From the NCBI GenBank assembly GCA_016930575.1, contig JAFGGL010000036.1, positions 33,516-97,515 of the forward strand: a stretch of DNA of 64,000 nucleotides, read 5' to 3'. This document shows positions 44,628-54,327 of the stretch, one piece after another; position 1 is the stretch's first letter, and each line of letters starts with the position of its first letter. The position numbers and the translations under genes are program-made. The notes beneath the pieces are model-generated. The model ran no database searches. It was not told the origin of the DNA and saw only the letters and a list, made by a program, of their open reading frames with translations. The DNA is from Clostridiales bacterium (lineage in GTDB: Bacteria > Bacillota > Clostridia > Christensenellales > Aristaeellaceae).

Positions 44628-45830
44628 TTACGGCTGTTTCGCGCCGTGTTTGGCGCCCAGCGACGCCTCCTTAAGAATACTGGAGGAAAAGGCGTAGTTG
44701 CTGTCGTTCTTTTCTTCATGCGCTTTCAGCGCGTAGCCGACCATCCTGTCGATCAGATCGGTATATTTGACGCCGTCCTCGTTCCACAGGTAAAACGCAA
44801 GCGAACCGGGGATGGTGTTGATCTCGGTGATGTAGAGGGCGTCTGCGGGCGTATCGTACATATAATCGATGCGCACAACCCCCTTGCAGTCCATGCGCTT
44901 GAATATCTCGATGGATAGGGCTTGGATTCTGTCTTTCAATTCCGGCTCGATCGGGGCGGGCAGGATACGCTTAAGCGAAGCCATGCCCTTAGTCGCGCTC
45001 TTCCCGCCCTGCAGGTATTTATCCATGAAGCTGAGCAGGTCGCCGCCCAGGATGGGCATTTCGATAGCCGAAGCCGTGACGTCGTCGTTATACCCGAGCA
45101 CAGAGCAGTTCAACTCCAGCGGGTTTTCAAGCCCCTGCTCGATGAGCACCTTGCGGTCGAACGCAAAGGCGAGTTCCAGGCCTTCGTGAAGCTCTCCGAA
45201 ATTCTTTGCCTTGGTAACGCCGATGGACGAGCCAAGCGACGCGGGTTTGACAAATACCGGGTAGGTCAGCGTTTCTTCGATCTTCTTGATGACCGCGACG
45301 GAATCCGTTTCCCACTGGCTGCGCAGCGCCCGGCAGCTGTCAAGCACCGGAAAGCCGCAGCCTTTGAAAAAGTCCTTCATGTAGGTCTTGTCCATACCGA
45401 CGGCCGAAGCCGCCACGCCGGAACTTGCGTACGGAATGTTGCACATTTCCAGCATCCCCTGCAAAGTGCCGTCTTCGCCGTGCATCCCGTGGAGTACGGG
45501 AATCACGCAATCCAGCCTTGCGACCAGCCGCTGTTTTTCACCTCTGAATATGCCCTTGGGCGGATCGACGGTCATCAGCGCGCCCGTTCCCGACGCCGAA
45601 TCCAGCCATACACGGGTGATGCCCTTCATAAAAGGATCGAAGTGCTGATAAGTCCTGATATCCAAAAGCGGCTCGCCTGTGTACCATTCCCCGCTCATGC
45701 TGATATAGATAGGCACGATCGTATACCGTTCAGGGTCCGCGGCCTTTATCATCTGCAACGCGCTGATGACGGAAACCTCATGCTCGCAGGAACGGCTGCC
45801 GAAAATCACGCCCAACTGCATTTTATCCAT
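44628..45830 (-). CDS. ddl: D-alanine--D-alanine ligase
   Basis: MQLGVIFGSRSCEHEVSVISALQM; LHGMHGEDGTLQGMLEM; VKPASLGSSIGVTKAKN; ITEINTIPGSLAFYLW. Confidence 0.95.
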   Translation of the reverse strand: MDKMQLGVIFGSRSCEHEVSVISALQMIKAADPERYTIVPIYISMSGEWYTGEPLLDIRTYQHFDPFMKGITRVWLDSASGTGALMTVDPPKGIFRGEKQRLVARLDCVIPVLHGMHGEDGTLQGMLEMCNIPYASSGVAASAVGMDKTYMKDFFKGCGFPVLDSCRALRSQWETDSVAVIKKIEETLTYPVFVKPASLGSSIGVTKAKNFGELHEGLELAFAFDRKVLIEQGLENPLELNCSVLGYNDDVTASAIEMPILGGDLLSFMDKYLQGGKSATKGMASLKRILPAPIEPELKDRIQALSIEIFKRMDCKGVVRIDYMYDTPADALYITEINTIPGSLAFYLWNEDGVKYTDLIDRMVGYALKAHEEKNDSNYAFSSSILKEASLGAKHGAKQP

Positions 45831-45842
45831 GCTGACCTCCCG

Positions 45843-47453
45843 TCAGTTTTCCTGATAATTATCAGGCAAATCGTTTTCATACAATACGGTATCGCCCTTG
45901 TTCGCCAATCGGCGCAACACCTCGGTGGATTCCTCAAGGCTGCTTACCTGATAAATGTTTTCATCCGGGAAACCCTCCTCGCGCAGCCCGTCGAGAATCG
46001 GCTGCACGCGCTTTTTCCCGACGATGACGGCGATATCCGCAGCTTTGGCGATCTGCGCGCCGAACGCCTTGTTGTACCCGGCTTCTTCCGAGCCGAGTTC
46101 CACCATGCCGGGCGTGATGACGATGCGACGCCCGGGGAACCTACTGAGCACAGCAAGCGACGCCTTCGCGCTGACGGGGTTGGCGTTGAAGCCGTCATTG
46201 ATGATTGTATAGGAATTCGGATTCCTGATCAACTCCATACGGCTTTGGATGGGCTCGATACGGCTGATGCCGCGCAGGATCTGCTGTTTCGTCAATCCGA
46301 GTTGCCTGGCTACCGCGGCAGCGGTGAGTATGTTTTGGATGTTGTGTTCTCCAAGAAGCCGTGTCGCAACATGCAGACGTTCACCGTTTTTGAGGCATAT
46401 ATCGAACGCGCTGCCTTCCGGTGATACTTCGGTATTCTCGCTCCACACGTCGGCGTTGCCGGGCGTTTGGCCCGTCAGCGTCTTCGGCTTTTTCGTCTTA
46501 TCATACAGCTGCCTGCAAACCGCGCCGTCGTCCGTAAAGAAGGAATGCCCGTCTTCGGACAGCGTCTCGATCAGTTCATACTTGGTTTTCGTTACGCGTT
46601 CGACGGTTTTGAACGTATCCAGATGCTGCGGTCCGACGGAAGTAAGAATCCCGATCTGCGGTTTCACCAAACGGCACAGCTCCCTGATATCGCCGACGTG
46701 CCTCGCCCCCATCTCGGCCACAAACACCTGGTGGGACGGCAATAGCCTCTCCCGTATCGTCCGTGACACGCCCATGGGCGTGTTGTAGCTTTTCGGCGTC
46801 ACCAGCACGGAGTATTTCTCCGCAAGTATCGTACCGAGTATATATTTCACGGAGGTCTTCCCGTAGCTTCCGGTGATGCCGATGCGGATCAGATCCGTCT
46901 GCGAAAGCAATTTCCTTCGCGCGCTGCGAAAGTAGCATTCACTGATGAACTTTTCCAAACCCCAGGCGATGAAACCGCAGGCCGCGATCAACCCCGGCAG
47001 CGACACGGGCCAAATTGAACCAATGATTACGCTGCCGGTCAGGCTCAGGTAATATGAGAGCGCTCCAAGGAGAACAAAGCAAAATCCGTACAGCCGCTTC
47101 ACACGCGCCGTGTACACGAACGGTTTTTTCGCTATGTTCACTTTCAGAAGCCGCGCGGTCAGGTATCCGATGCAAACGGCGAGTGCCAGAAAACCCGCAA
47201 TAACGGCGATCTGCGCCGCAAGGTTTTGAATGCTTTCATACAATTTCCATAGGACGGCAAGCAGCCCAAGGGAAACGGCGGCCGCGGCGAACCCCGGCGC
47301 CCAAGCCTGCACGGGATTGCGGCGGACGGAGCGGATATACCCCGGAAACTGGTAGCTCTCCAACTGGAACAGGTGAAAAATGCCCCGCGCCGCAAACAGG
47401 GAGACGAGTACGGGAACCAGTCCGGCAATTCCCCGGTAAAGCGCCTCCGTCAT
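45843..47453 (-). CDS. murF: MurF-like UDP-N-acetylmuramoyl-tripeptide--D-alanyl-D-alanine ligase with N-terminal membrane segments
   Basis: IRIGITGSYGKTSVKYILGTILAEKY, FVAEMGARHVGDIRELCRLVKPQIGILTSVGPQHLDTF, NDGFNANPVSAKASL; hydrophobic N-terminal helices. Confidence 0.9.
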   Translation of the reverse strand: MTEALYRGIAGLVPVLVSLFAARGIFHLFQLESYQFPGYIRSVRRNPVQAWAPGFAAAAVSLGLLAVLWKLYESIQNLAAQIAVIAGFLALAVCIGYLTARLLKVNIAKKPFVYTARVKRLYGFCFVLLGALSYYLSLTGSVIIGSIWPVSLPGLIAACGFIAWGLEKFISECYFRSARRKLLSQTDLIRIGITGSYGKTSVKYILGTILAEKYSVLVTPKSYNTPMGVSRTIRERLLPSHQVFVAEMGARHVGDIRELCRLVKPQIGILTSVGPQHLDTFKTVERVTKTKYELIETLSEDGHSFFTDDGAVCRQLYDKTKKPKTLTGQTPGNADVWSENTEVSPEGSAFDICLKNGERLHVATRLLGEHNIQNILTAAAVARQLGLTKQQILRGISRIEPIQSRMELIRNPNSYTIINDGFNANPVSAKASLAVLSRFPGRRIVITPGMVELGSEEAGYNKAFGAQIAKAADIAVIVGKKRVQPILDGLREEGFPDENIYQVSSLEESTEVLRRLANKGDTVLYENDLPDNYQEN

Positions 47454-48280
47454 CCTTCCCGCCCTCCCCAGAAAAACTGCCTGACGATCGTCAGAAACCT
47501 TGCGCTTTCTTCCAGAAACGCATAGTGCGACCTGCCCTCAAACACGACAAGACCCGCGTCGGGAATCTCTCGCTCCATGGTCTGCCCCATCCATAGCGGC
47601 GTTTCCTCGTCGTTTTCGCCCCAGATCAGCAGCACCGGCGCGGCGATCTGCTTAAGCAGCGGGGTGAGGTCCTCGGATACGATTTTTACAAACGAAGCGC
47701 GCATCCCCTCGCTCAAGGCCGCGTAATCCTTCGAGCCATACTTTTGAATCAGCTTCTCCTGCATGTTCTTCATCGGTTTTTCAAGCACCGGCGCTTTCAT
47801 CAGGAAACGGGCGGCGGCGCTGAGGCGCTTATATCGCGCGGTGCGTTTGCTTGCCTGTGCCGTTGCGGGTTTCTTGATTCCGGAACCGCCCGTAATCACC
47901 AGTTTGCCGACCATCTGCGGATTTCGGACCGCCAAATAAACCGCCACCCTGCCCCCGAAGGAATGGGCGATGATATCGACTTTATCGATATGATTGTCCT
48001 CGAGCAGTTGCATCACCTGCACGGCGAAGTCTTCCACGCCCCAGGGCGCTGGCGGTTCTTCACTTTTGCCGTGCGCGGGGAAATCCAGGGTCACGAGAGT
48101 TGTGCGCTCGTAAACCGTATCCGTAAACCCCGCGTAGATGTTCGCGTCGCAGCCCCATCCGTGCAAAAGCAGGACTGGTATCTCGCAGGTTTGTTCGTTC
48201 ACTCTGATTTCATAGTGGATATTACATCCGTTTATGCTCTTGAACAATTCCACACCTCGGTACATATCATTACTAGCCAT
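47450..48280 (-). CDS. Alpha/beta hydrolase
   Basis: VLLLHGWGCDANIY, IIAHSFGGRVAVYLAVR, LLIWGENDEETPL. Confidence 0.9.
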   Translation of the reverse strand: MASNDMYRGVELFKSINGCNIHYEIRVNEQTCEIPVLLLHGWGCDANIYAGFTDTVYERTTLVTLDFPAHGKSEEPPAPWGVEDFAVQVMQLLEDNHIDKVDIIAHSFGGRVAVYLAVRNPQMVGKLVITGGSGIKKPATAQASKRTARYKRLSAAARFLMKAPVLEKPMKNMQEKLIQKYGSKDYAALSEGMRASFVKIVSEDLTPLLKQIAAPVLLIWGENDEETPLWMGQTMEREIPDAGLVVFEGRSHYAFLEESARFLTIVRQFFWGGREG

Positions 48281-48354
48281 TCTACATCAAAATACGTAAA
48301 AAGGAAAGCGAGACGCATATGCTCCGGCAGTCGTGCAGGCACACCGTATTCCTG

Positions 48355-48383
48355 TTGACACCTAATTTTTGAAGTGCTACAAT
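48355..48383 (+). promoter_or_regulatory. Promoter for DUF3048 gene
   Basis: TTGACA-17 nt-TACAAT. Confidence 0.7.
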
Positions 48384-48443
48384 GACGAAGATATTACTCG
48401 GTATTTGTTACAAGCGAAAATGAAAATATGGGGGTAAAATACA

Positions 48444-49628
48444 TTGAAAAAGTGGACCTGCCTTCTGATTGCTGCCCTATTGGCGACGTCAGCGGCAATC
48501 CCGGCGCTCGCATCCGTACATTCGGATAATGAATTCACGCTGCCGCTTGAGGGCACGGTGCTCCTCAACGACCCGGTCCGGAAGATCACCCCCAACACCC
48601 CGCCGCGGCGCAATCCGATCATCCCGGGGGAAAGCCCAACGACCGGCCTGAGCTGGCTGGGTTTTTATCTGCCGATGCTCGTGCAATACAGCAACGGTTA
48701 TTGCGACGTTAAGGTAGACAACAAAACCGTCACGCTTGCCGGTGTAGGGGCACGCGCGCCATGGGGCGCGCAGTACGCGGATGTCATTTATGAAGGCATC
48801 CTTTACCGCACAGGCGAAACCCGTATGACCTTTGTATTCAGCGACAGCCTGGACGACGGCAATCCCGTATCGGTCGGGTCCGTGCGCTCCGCCCGTATGG
48901 GGCACGTCCTGCTTCGGGAAGAATGGCAGGGCGGGCTGGTGTTCCGCGGAGGTCCGGAAGCGACAGACAACGATATTCAGAAAACCCTCCGGTCTCTGGG
49001 CGTATATGAAGCCGGCGTCGCGTTCGATCTGGAAACCAATCTGACACGGAATTACAGCGAACGCATCAAGGGCGTGAAAGCGCCGGAAAACCTGGCTGCG
49101 GACATTATCGGTCTGCGCAGCCTGATCCCCGCCGACTACGTCTCCCAGCCGCGCGCGTTCCTGTTCGCGGATCTGAACCCTTATACCAGCGGGTATGATT
49201 TCGCCTATCAGGTCAACCTGGACTGGGGGGACGAACGCTATGTTTCACACTTCAAGTATGACGAGCTAAGCAATATTTACTACCGCTATTCCGGCGATGT
49301 GATATTCAAGAGCTTCGAATCCGCAGAAAACCGCGCGGAAGAAGATATGATCCCGCTGACCTTCGCCAATGTCATCATCCAGCGGGTCGAGTATGAATAC
49401 GTACATAACAGCAGAATCATGCCCATGATGCAGGGCATCGGCGAGGGCAACGCGGATATCTTTATCGGCGGGCGTTATATCCCGGGCTACTGGGTGCGCA
49501 AATCGCAGGACGAGCCGACCATATACTACGACAACCAGGGCAACGAGATCCAGTTGACTCGCGGCAAGACCTTCATCGCGCAATTCCCGCCGGACTGCAT
49601 ACTGACCTTCAGCGCGTTCGTTGACTGA
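48444..49628 (+). CDS. DUF3048 domain-containing (YerB-like) exported protein
   Basis: Signal peptide, ARAPWGAQYADVIYEGILYRTGETRMTFVFSDSLDDGNPVSVGSVRSARMG. Confidence 0.85.
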   Translation: MKKWTCLLIAALLATSAAIPALASVHSDNEFTLPLEGTVLLNDPVRKITPNTPPRRNPIIPGESPTTGLSWLGFYLPMLVQYSNGYCDVKVDNKTVTLAGVGARAPWGAQYADVIYEGILYRTGETRMTFVFSDSLDDGNPVSVGSVRSARMGHVLLREEWQGGLVFRGGPEATDNDIQKTLRSLGVYEAGVAFDLETNLTRNYSERIKGVKAPENLAADIIGLRSLIPADYVSQPRAFLFADLNPYTSGYDFAYQVNLDWGDERYVSHFKYDELSNIYYRYSGDVIFKSFESAENRAEEDMIPLTFANVIIQRVEYEYVHNSRIMPMMQGIGEGNADIFIGGRYIPGYWVRKSQDEPTIYYDNQGNEIQLTRGKTFIAQFPPDCILTFSAFVD

Positions 49629-49639
49629 TCCTACGGACA

Positions 49640-49672
49640 AAACCGCCTCCCTTATATAAATGAGACGGTTTC
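49640..49672. terminator. Candidate bidirectional terminator (convergent DUF3048/yigZ)
   Basis: AAACCGcCTC...GAGaCGGTTT imperfect hairpin. Confidence 0.55.
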
Positions 49673-50301
49673 TATTCGCCCCATGGGTGATAAAACGTCT
49701 GTTCTTCCCTACTTGTTTCGGTTTTTCCGTCGGTGATCCTAAGCATCTCCTCTAGCACATGCGATTCGTCAGCCGTGCGGCACAGCAGGGTAAGCTCCAC
49801 ATGCTGCGTATACTCCTTGTTCACGACCGTCACGGGAAGGGATTGTAAAGCGTGTTCAGCCTTGTCCCACTGCGGATAGGCGATCCGCAAATGCCATCTT
49901 GCGCTTTCATCCATCGTGCATATCCCGGCCGCATCCAGCGCACGCACCGCGGCGCTCGCATATGTCCGCGCCAATCCGCTCGCACCCAGCAACACCCCGC
50001 CGAAGTAGCGTGTCACTACCACGATGCAGTTCGTAAGATTTTTTTTAAGCATCACCTCCACGATCGGTTTTCCCGCCGTACCGGAGGGCTCTCCGTCGTC
50101 GCTGTAGCGGATGATGCTCTTGTTCTGCCCGATGATATAGGCAAAGCAGTTGTGCGACGCGCTTCGGTGTTCCTTCCTTCTTCCGTCCAAAATCGCAAGG
50201 GCGCCCTCAGCGTTTGAGACCGGAGCGGCAAACCCGATAAAGCGGCTCTTCTTCTCCGTGTATTCCGTTTCCGCTCTTTTTCGCAGGGTCTGATACGCCA
50301 T
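49672..50301 (-). CDS. YigZ/IMPACT family protein
   Basis: EKKSRFIGFAAPVSNAEGALAIL...ASHNCFAYIIGQNKSIIRYSDDGEPSGTAGKPIVEVM. Confidence 0.95.
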   Translation of the reverse strand: MAYQTLRKRAETEYTEKKSRFIGFAAPVSNAEGALAILDGRRKEHRSASHNCFAYIIGQNKSIIRYSDDGEPSGTAGKPIVEVMLKKNLTNCIVVVTRYFGGVLLGASGLARTYASAAVRALDAAGICTMDESARWHLRIAYPQWDKAEHALQSLPVTVVNKEYTQHVELTLLCRTADESHVLEEMLRITDGKTETSREEQTFYHPWGE

Positions 50302-50472
50302 TCATTGTTCCCCTCTTCATTTTCTATACAATATTCTATCCGGTTTATATCCGCACAGCAATAGAACATTTGTTTGCTTTCCTGCGCCGTTTACGATATA
50401 ATACCCAGTGTGCGGACATTGACAAACAATCCGCTTCACCGTATGATGAAATGGAAATTCAGGAGGTCTACC

Positions 50473-50967
50473 ATGGTCATACTCGGCGTTGATCCGGGCC
50501 TTGCCGCGCTCGGATGGGGCGTGATTGAGCATAAGCAAAACAAACAAACGCTTGTGGGCTTCGGCTGCATCATCACGCCGCCCGATTTGGCGTTCCCCAA
50601 GCGCCTTCTGAGAATCCAGACGGAATTCCGCGAAATCATACAAAAACACGCTCCCGATGAGATCGCCTTTGAAGAATTGTTTTTTTCAAGGAATGTCACC
50701 ACGGCGCTGACCGTTGGCGCCGCCAGGGGCGTATGCGTCACACATGCAGCGGAGTATACCGGGAACGTTTACGAGTACACGCCCAAGCAGGTGAAGCAGG
50801 CGCTGACCGGCTACGGGCACGCCGACAAGAAGCAGATACAGGAAATGGTTAAGCTTTTGTTGTCCATGGATGCAATCCCCAAACCGGACGATGCCGCGGA
50901 CGCCCTGGCCGTCGCGCTCACCCACGCGGCGATGGGCGCGATGCGCTGGCAGTTTATCATGAAGTGA
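50473..50967 (+). CDS. ruvC: Holliday junction resolvase RuvC
   Basis: MVILGVDPGLAALGWGVIEH; AFEELFFSRNVTTALTVGAARG; DDAADALAVALTHA. Confidence 0.96.
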   Translation: MVILGVDPGLAALGWGVIEHKQNKQTLVGFGCIITPPDLAFPKRLLRIQTEFREIIQKHAPDEIAFEELFFSRNVTTALTVGAARGVCVTHAAEYTGNVYEYTPKQVKQALTGYGHADKKQIQEMVKLLLSMDAIPKPDDAADALAVALTHAAMGAMRWQFIMK

Positions 50968-50976
50968 GGTCAGCCG

Positions 50977-51594
50977 ATGATTGCGTTGATTGAAGGAACG
51001 GTCTACGAGAAGACCGTAAACGAAGTGCTGCTGATGACCGGTGGCGTCGCCTATCGTCTCCTTTGCAGCATGAATACCATCGCCTCCGTACCGTCCTCCG
51101 GGCAGCCGTGCGCGCTGTATACGCATTTGATCATCCGCGATGAAACGATGGAACTGTACGGCTTTTTGAGCCGCGACGAGCACAACCTGTTTTTGGATCT
51201 GATCGGCGTCAGCGGCGTCGGCCCCAAGTCGGCCATCGGAGTGCTTGGCAGCCTGCCGCTGCAGGACCTGCGGCTGGCGATCCTAACGGGCGACGTGGAC
51301 ATGCTCAGCCGAGCGCAGGGCATCGGCAAAAAAACCGCGCAGCGTATAACGCTTGAGCTCAGGGACAAGCTGTCCAAAGACGCGCTGTCGTCCGATGCCG
51401 CATCCGCGGCGTACGCGGCGATGGAAACGGATACGGCGGCGAAGGATATGCTGTCGGAAGCGATGCTCGCTTTAAAAACACTCGGTTATTCGCCGATGGA
51501 GGCTGCCGACGCCATCAAGAACGTTAAAGGGGACGCGGGGACTTCGGACGAACTGATCAAACAGGCGCTGCGCTATATGGCGCAGAAACAGTAG
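50977..51594 (+). CDS. ruvA: Holliday junction branch migration protein RuvA
   Basis: MIALIEGTVYEKTVNEVLLMTGGVAYRL; GVSGVGPKSAIGVLGSL; GIGKKTAQRITLELRDKL. Confidence 0.96.
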   Translation: MIALIEGTVYEKTVNEVLLMTGGVAYRLLCSMNTIASVPSSGQPCALYTHLIIRDETMELYGFLSRDEHNLFLDLIGVSGVGPKSAIGVLGSLPLQDLRLAILTGDVDMLSRAQGIGKKTAQRITLELRDKLSKDALSSDAASAAYAAMETDTAAKDMLSEAMLALKTLGYSPMEAADAIKNVKGDAGTSDELIKQALRYMAQKQ

Positions 51595-51611
51595 GATAAA
51601 GGAGCGCGGGC

Positions 51612-52649
51612 ATGGACGACGACCGTATGATCAAAACCGGTTTCAAGCAGGGCGACGACGAGCAGGAACCTACCCTGCGCCCCAAGGCCCTCAGGGATTA
51701 TGTGGGACAGGAACCGATCAAAAGGAATTTGCGCATCTCCATCAAAGCCGCACTGGAGCGGCGGGAAGCGATCGACCACCTGTTGCTGTACGGGCCCCCC
51801 GGTTTGGGTAAAACGACGCTTGCGGGGATCATCGCCGCGGAGATGGGACAGAATATACGCGTCACCAGCGGCCCCGCCATCGACCGCCCCGGCGATCTGG
51901 CGAGCATACTGACCAACCTCAACGACGGCGATCTGCTGTTCATCGACGAGATCCACCGACTGAACCGCTCGGTGGAAGAAGTGCTCTACCCCGCTATGGA
52001 GGACTGCGCGCTGGATATCATGATCGGAAAAGGGCCATCCGCCCGCAGCATCCGCCTGGACCTGCCGAAGTTCACGCTGGTCGGCGCCACCACACGCCCG
52101 GGTTTGATCTCCGCGCCGCTGCGCGACCGTTTCGGGATGCTGTTCCGGCTGGAATTGTATACCAGCGAGGAGCTCTCCGCCATCCTCAAACGCAACGCCA
52201 GGATCCTGTGCGTGGAGACCGATGACGACGGCATACTGGAAATCGCTTCACGCAGCCGGGGCACGCCCCGCATCGCCAACCGGATGCTCAGGCGCGTGCG
52301 CGATTACGCGCAGGTAAAGTGCGGCGGGTGCATCACGCTGGAAACTGCCAGGGACGCGCTGGATCTGCTGGACGTGGACCGTATCGGGCTGGACCGCGTG
52401 GACCGCAGGATGCTTGGCACCATGATAGACAAATTCGGCGGCGGGCCCGTAGGGCTGGATACGCTCAGCGCGATGACGGGCGAAGACGTGAATACCATCG
52501 AGGACGTGTACGAACCCTATCTTTTGCAGCTTGGGTTCATCGTACGCACGCCGCGCGGGCGCATTGTGACGAAGTCCGCCTATGAGCATCTGGGACGTAA
52601 ACCCATGGACGACGCCGATTACGACGATGACGAGCAATTGAGGATATAA
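51612..52649 (+). CDS. ruvB: Holliday junction branch migration helicase RuvB
   Basis: [67 protein letters not shown]. Confidence 0.97.
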   Translation: MDDDRMIKTGFKQGDDEQEPTLRPKALRDYVGQEPIKRNLRISIKAALERREAIDHLLLYGPPGLGKTTLAGIIAAEMGQNIRVTSGPAIDRPGDLASILTNLNDGDLLFIDEIHRLNRSVEEVLYPAMEDCALDIMIGKGPSARSIRLDLPKFTLVGATTRPGLISAPLRDRFGMLFRLELYTSEELSAILKRNARILCVETDDDGILEIASRSRGTPRIANRMLRRVRDYAQVKCGGCITLETARDALDLLDVDRIGLDRVDRRMLGTMIDKFGGGPVGLDTLSAMTGEDVNTIEDVYEPYLLQLGFIVRTPRGRIVTKSAYEHLGRKPMDDADYDDDEQLRI

Positions 52650-52652
52650 CGC

Positions 52653-53678
52653 TTGAAGACCAGCGATTTTCATTACGACCTGCCGCAGGAATTAATCGCG
52701 CAAACGCCCGTAAGCCCGCGAGACAGCTCGCGGCTTTTGGTGTACGACCGTAAGGATGGCTCCATACAGCACCTGCACTTTTATGATCTGCCCTCGCTGC
52801 TCAAGTCGGGTGACGCGCTGGTGCTGAACGAAACGAGAGTTATCCCCGCAAGGCTGCTGGGCGCCAAGGAAGGCTCCGGCATCCCGATCGAAATCCTGTT
52901 GTTGAAACGAAGTAATCAAACCGACTGGGAAGCGCTCGTCCGCCCCGGGCGGCGCTTGCTGTCGGGTGCGTTCTGTACCTTCGGCAACGGCAAGCTGCGC
53001 GCGGAGATCCTCTCCACGCTCGACCAGGGCCTGCGTTTGGTACGCTTCCACTTCAAAGGCGTATTTGAAACGCTTCTGGACGAACTCGGGCAGATGCCGC
53101 TGCCGCCCTATATCCGGACACAGCTCAAGGATAACAGCCAGTACCAGACCGTATACGCGAAATACGACGGCAGCGCCGCGGCGCCGACGGCCGGCCTGCA
53201 CTTCACGCCGAAGTTGCTCTCCGCGATCCGTAAAATGGGCGTGGACGTAATCCCCATCCTGCTGCACGTGGGGCTTGGCACCTTCCGGCCCGTCGCCGCG
53301 GAAAACGTGGAAGACCACCGGATGCATTCGGAGTACTACGAAGTCAGCCCGGAAGCGGCGGACAGGATCAACGCCGCCAGAAAAAACGGCCGCCGCCGCG
53401 TATGCGTCGGCACGACCAGCGTGCGGACGCTGGAATCCGTCGCGGACGCAGACGGCATCATCCGTCCCGGACGCGGCGATACGGACATTTTCATCACGCC
53501 CGGGTATGCTTTCCGCGCCATGGACGCCCTGATCACCAATTTTCATCTGCCGGAGAGTACGCTGCTGATTCTGGTATCCGCATTCATGGGCAGAGAAGAA
53601 GCGATGCGCGTTTACCGCATCGCCGTTGAGCAGAAATACCGGTTTTTCTCGTTCGGGGACGCGATGATGATACTATGA
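52653..53678 (+). CDS. queA: S-adenosylmethionine:tRNA ribosyltransferase-isomerase QueA
   Basis: [74 protein letters not shown] start. Confidence 0.96.
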   Translation: MKTSDFHYDLPQELIAQTPVSPRDSSRLLVYDRKDGSIQHLHFYDLPSLLKSGDALVLNETRVIPARLLGAKEGSGIPIEILLLKRSNQTDWEALVRPGRRLLSGAFCTFGNGKLRAEILSTLDQGLRLVRFHFKGVFETLLDELGQMPLPPYIRTQLKDNSQYQTVYAKYDGSAAAPTAGLHFTPKLLSAIRKMGVDVIPILLHVGLGTFRPVAAENVEDHRMHSEYYEVSPEAADRINAARKNGRRRVCVGTTSVRTLESVADADGIIRPGRGDTDIFITPGYAFRAMDALITNFHLPESTLLILVSAFMGREEAMRVYRIAVEQKYRFFSFGDAMMIL

Positions 53679-53682
53679 TCCC

Positions 53683-54327
53683 CTATTCATCCTCCGCCGT
53701 TTCGGCGGTTTTTTTGCGTCCGATCTTGTTCTCGGTACCGTCCCGGAGTCGCCGGATATTCGTCCTGTGCCTGAGCAGGCCGAGGAGGAACAGCGCCGCG
53801 GCAAACACGCACGCGAACCACTGGTCGAAGTGGAAAACGCAGGTCAGCACCAAAAAGCAAAACAGCATCGTCAGGCTTCCGAGGCTGATGTATTTCTTCC
53901 AGAATACAACGATCAGGCACAGGGCGATCGCAATGCCGCCCAGCAGCGGATCCACAAATAGCACGACCGCCGTGGAAGACGCGATGCCTTTCCCGCCTTT
54001 GAAGGAGAAAAACAAAGGCCAGTTGTGCCCGAGAATGGCGCCTAAGCCGCCGGCCATGATCCCGAAGCGTTCGATGCCAAACGTGGCGCCGGGCAGCAAA
54101 AGGCTTCCGATCCAGCAGGCGATGACGGCCTTCAGAGAATCGCCCAGAAAGGTAACGGCGCCCCTGCGGATGCCAAGAACGCGCAGCACATTGCTGGCGC
54201 CCGTGTTCCTGCTTCCTTCCTCGCGGATGTTCACGCCCGCCTGTTTGGAGATGAGGATTCCCGTGGAAATACACCCAAGCAGATATCCGATCGCCAATAC
54301 GGCGGCTGTTAACAGAATTTCGTTCAT
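53683..54327 (-). CDS. plsY: Glycerol-3-phosphate acyltransferase PlsY
   Basis: AIGYLLGCISTGILISKQAGVNIREEGSRNTGASNVLRVLG; GHNWPLFFSFKGGKGIASS. Confidence 0.95.
   Translation of the reverse strand: MNEILLTAAVLAIGYLLGCISTGILISKQAGVNIREEGSRNTGASNVLRVLGIRRGAVTFLGDSLKAVIACWIGSLLLPGATFGIERFGIMAGGLGAILGHNWPLFFSFKGGKGIASSTAVVLFVDPLLGGIAIALCLIVVFWKKYISLGSLTMLFCFLVLTCVFHFDQWFACVFAAALFLLGLLRHRTNIRRLRDGTENKIGRKKTAETAEDE
53694..53718 (+). terminator. Intrinsic terminator for the ruv-queA operon, inside the plsY 3' coding end
   Basis: CCGCC-GTTTC-GGCGG-TTTTTTT. Confidence 0.85.

Noticed and set aside
44615-44719. N-terminal extension of dxs (MKKRTTATTPFPP...)
   Set aside because: Overlaps the ddl 3' end; TTG at 44614 with AAAGGAGAC fits the family N-terminus
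44922-46424. 500-aa plus-strand ORF opposite ddl and murF
   Set aside because: Spans two clear genes antisense; no domain signature
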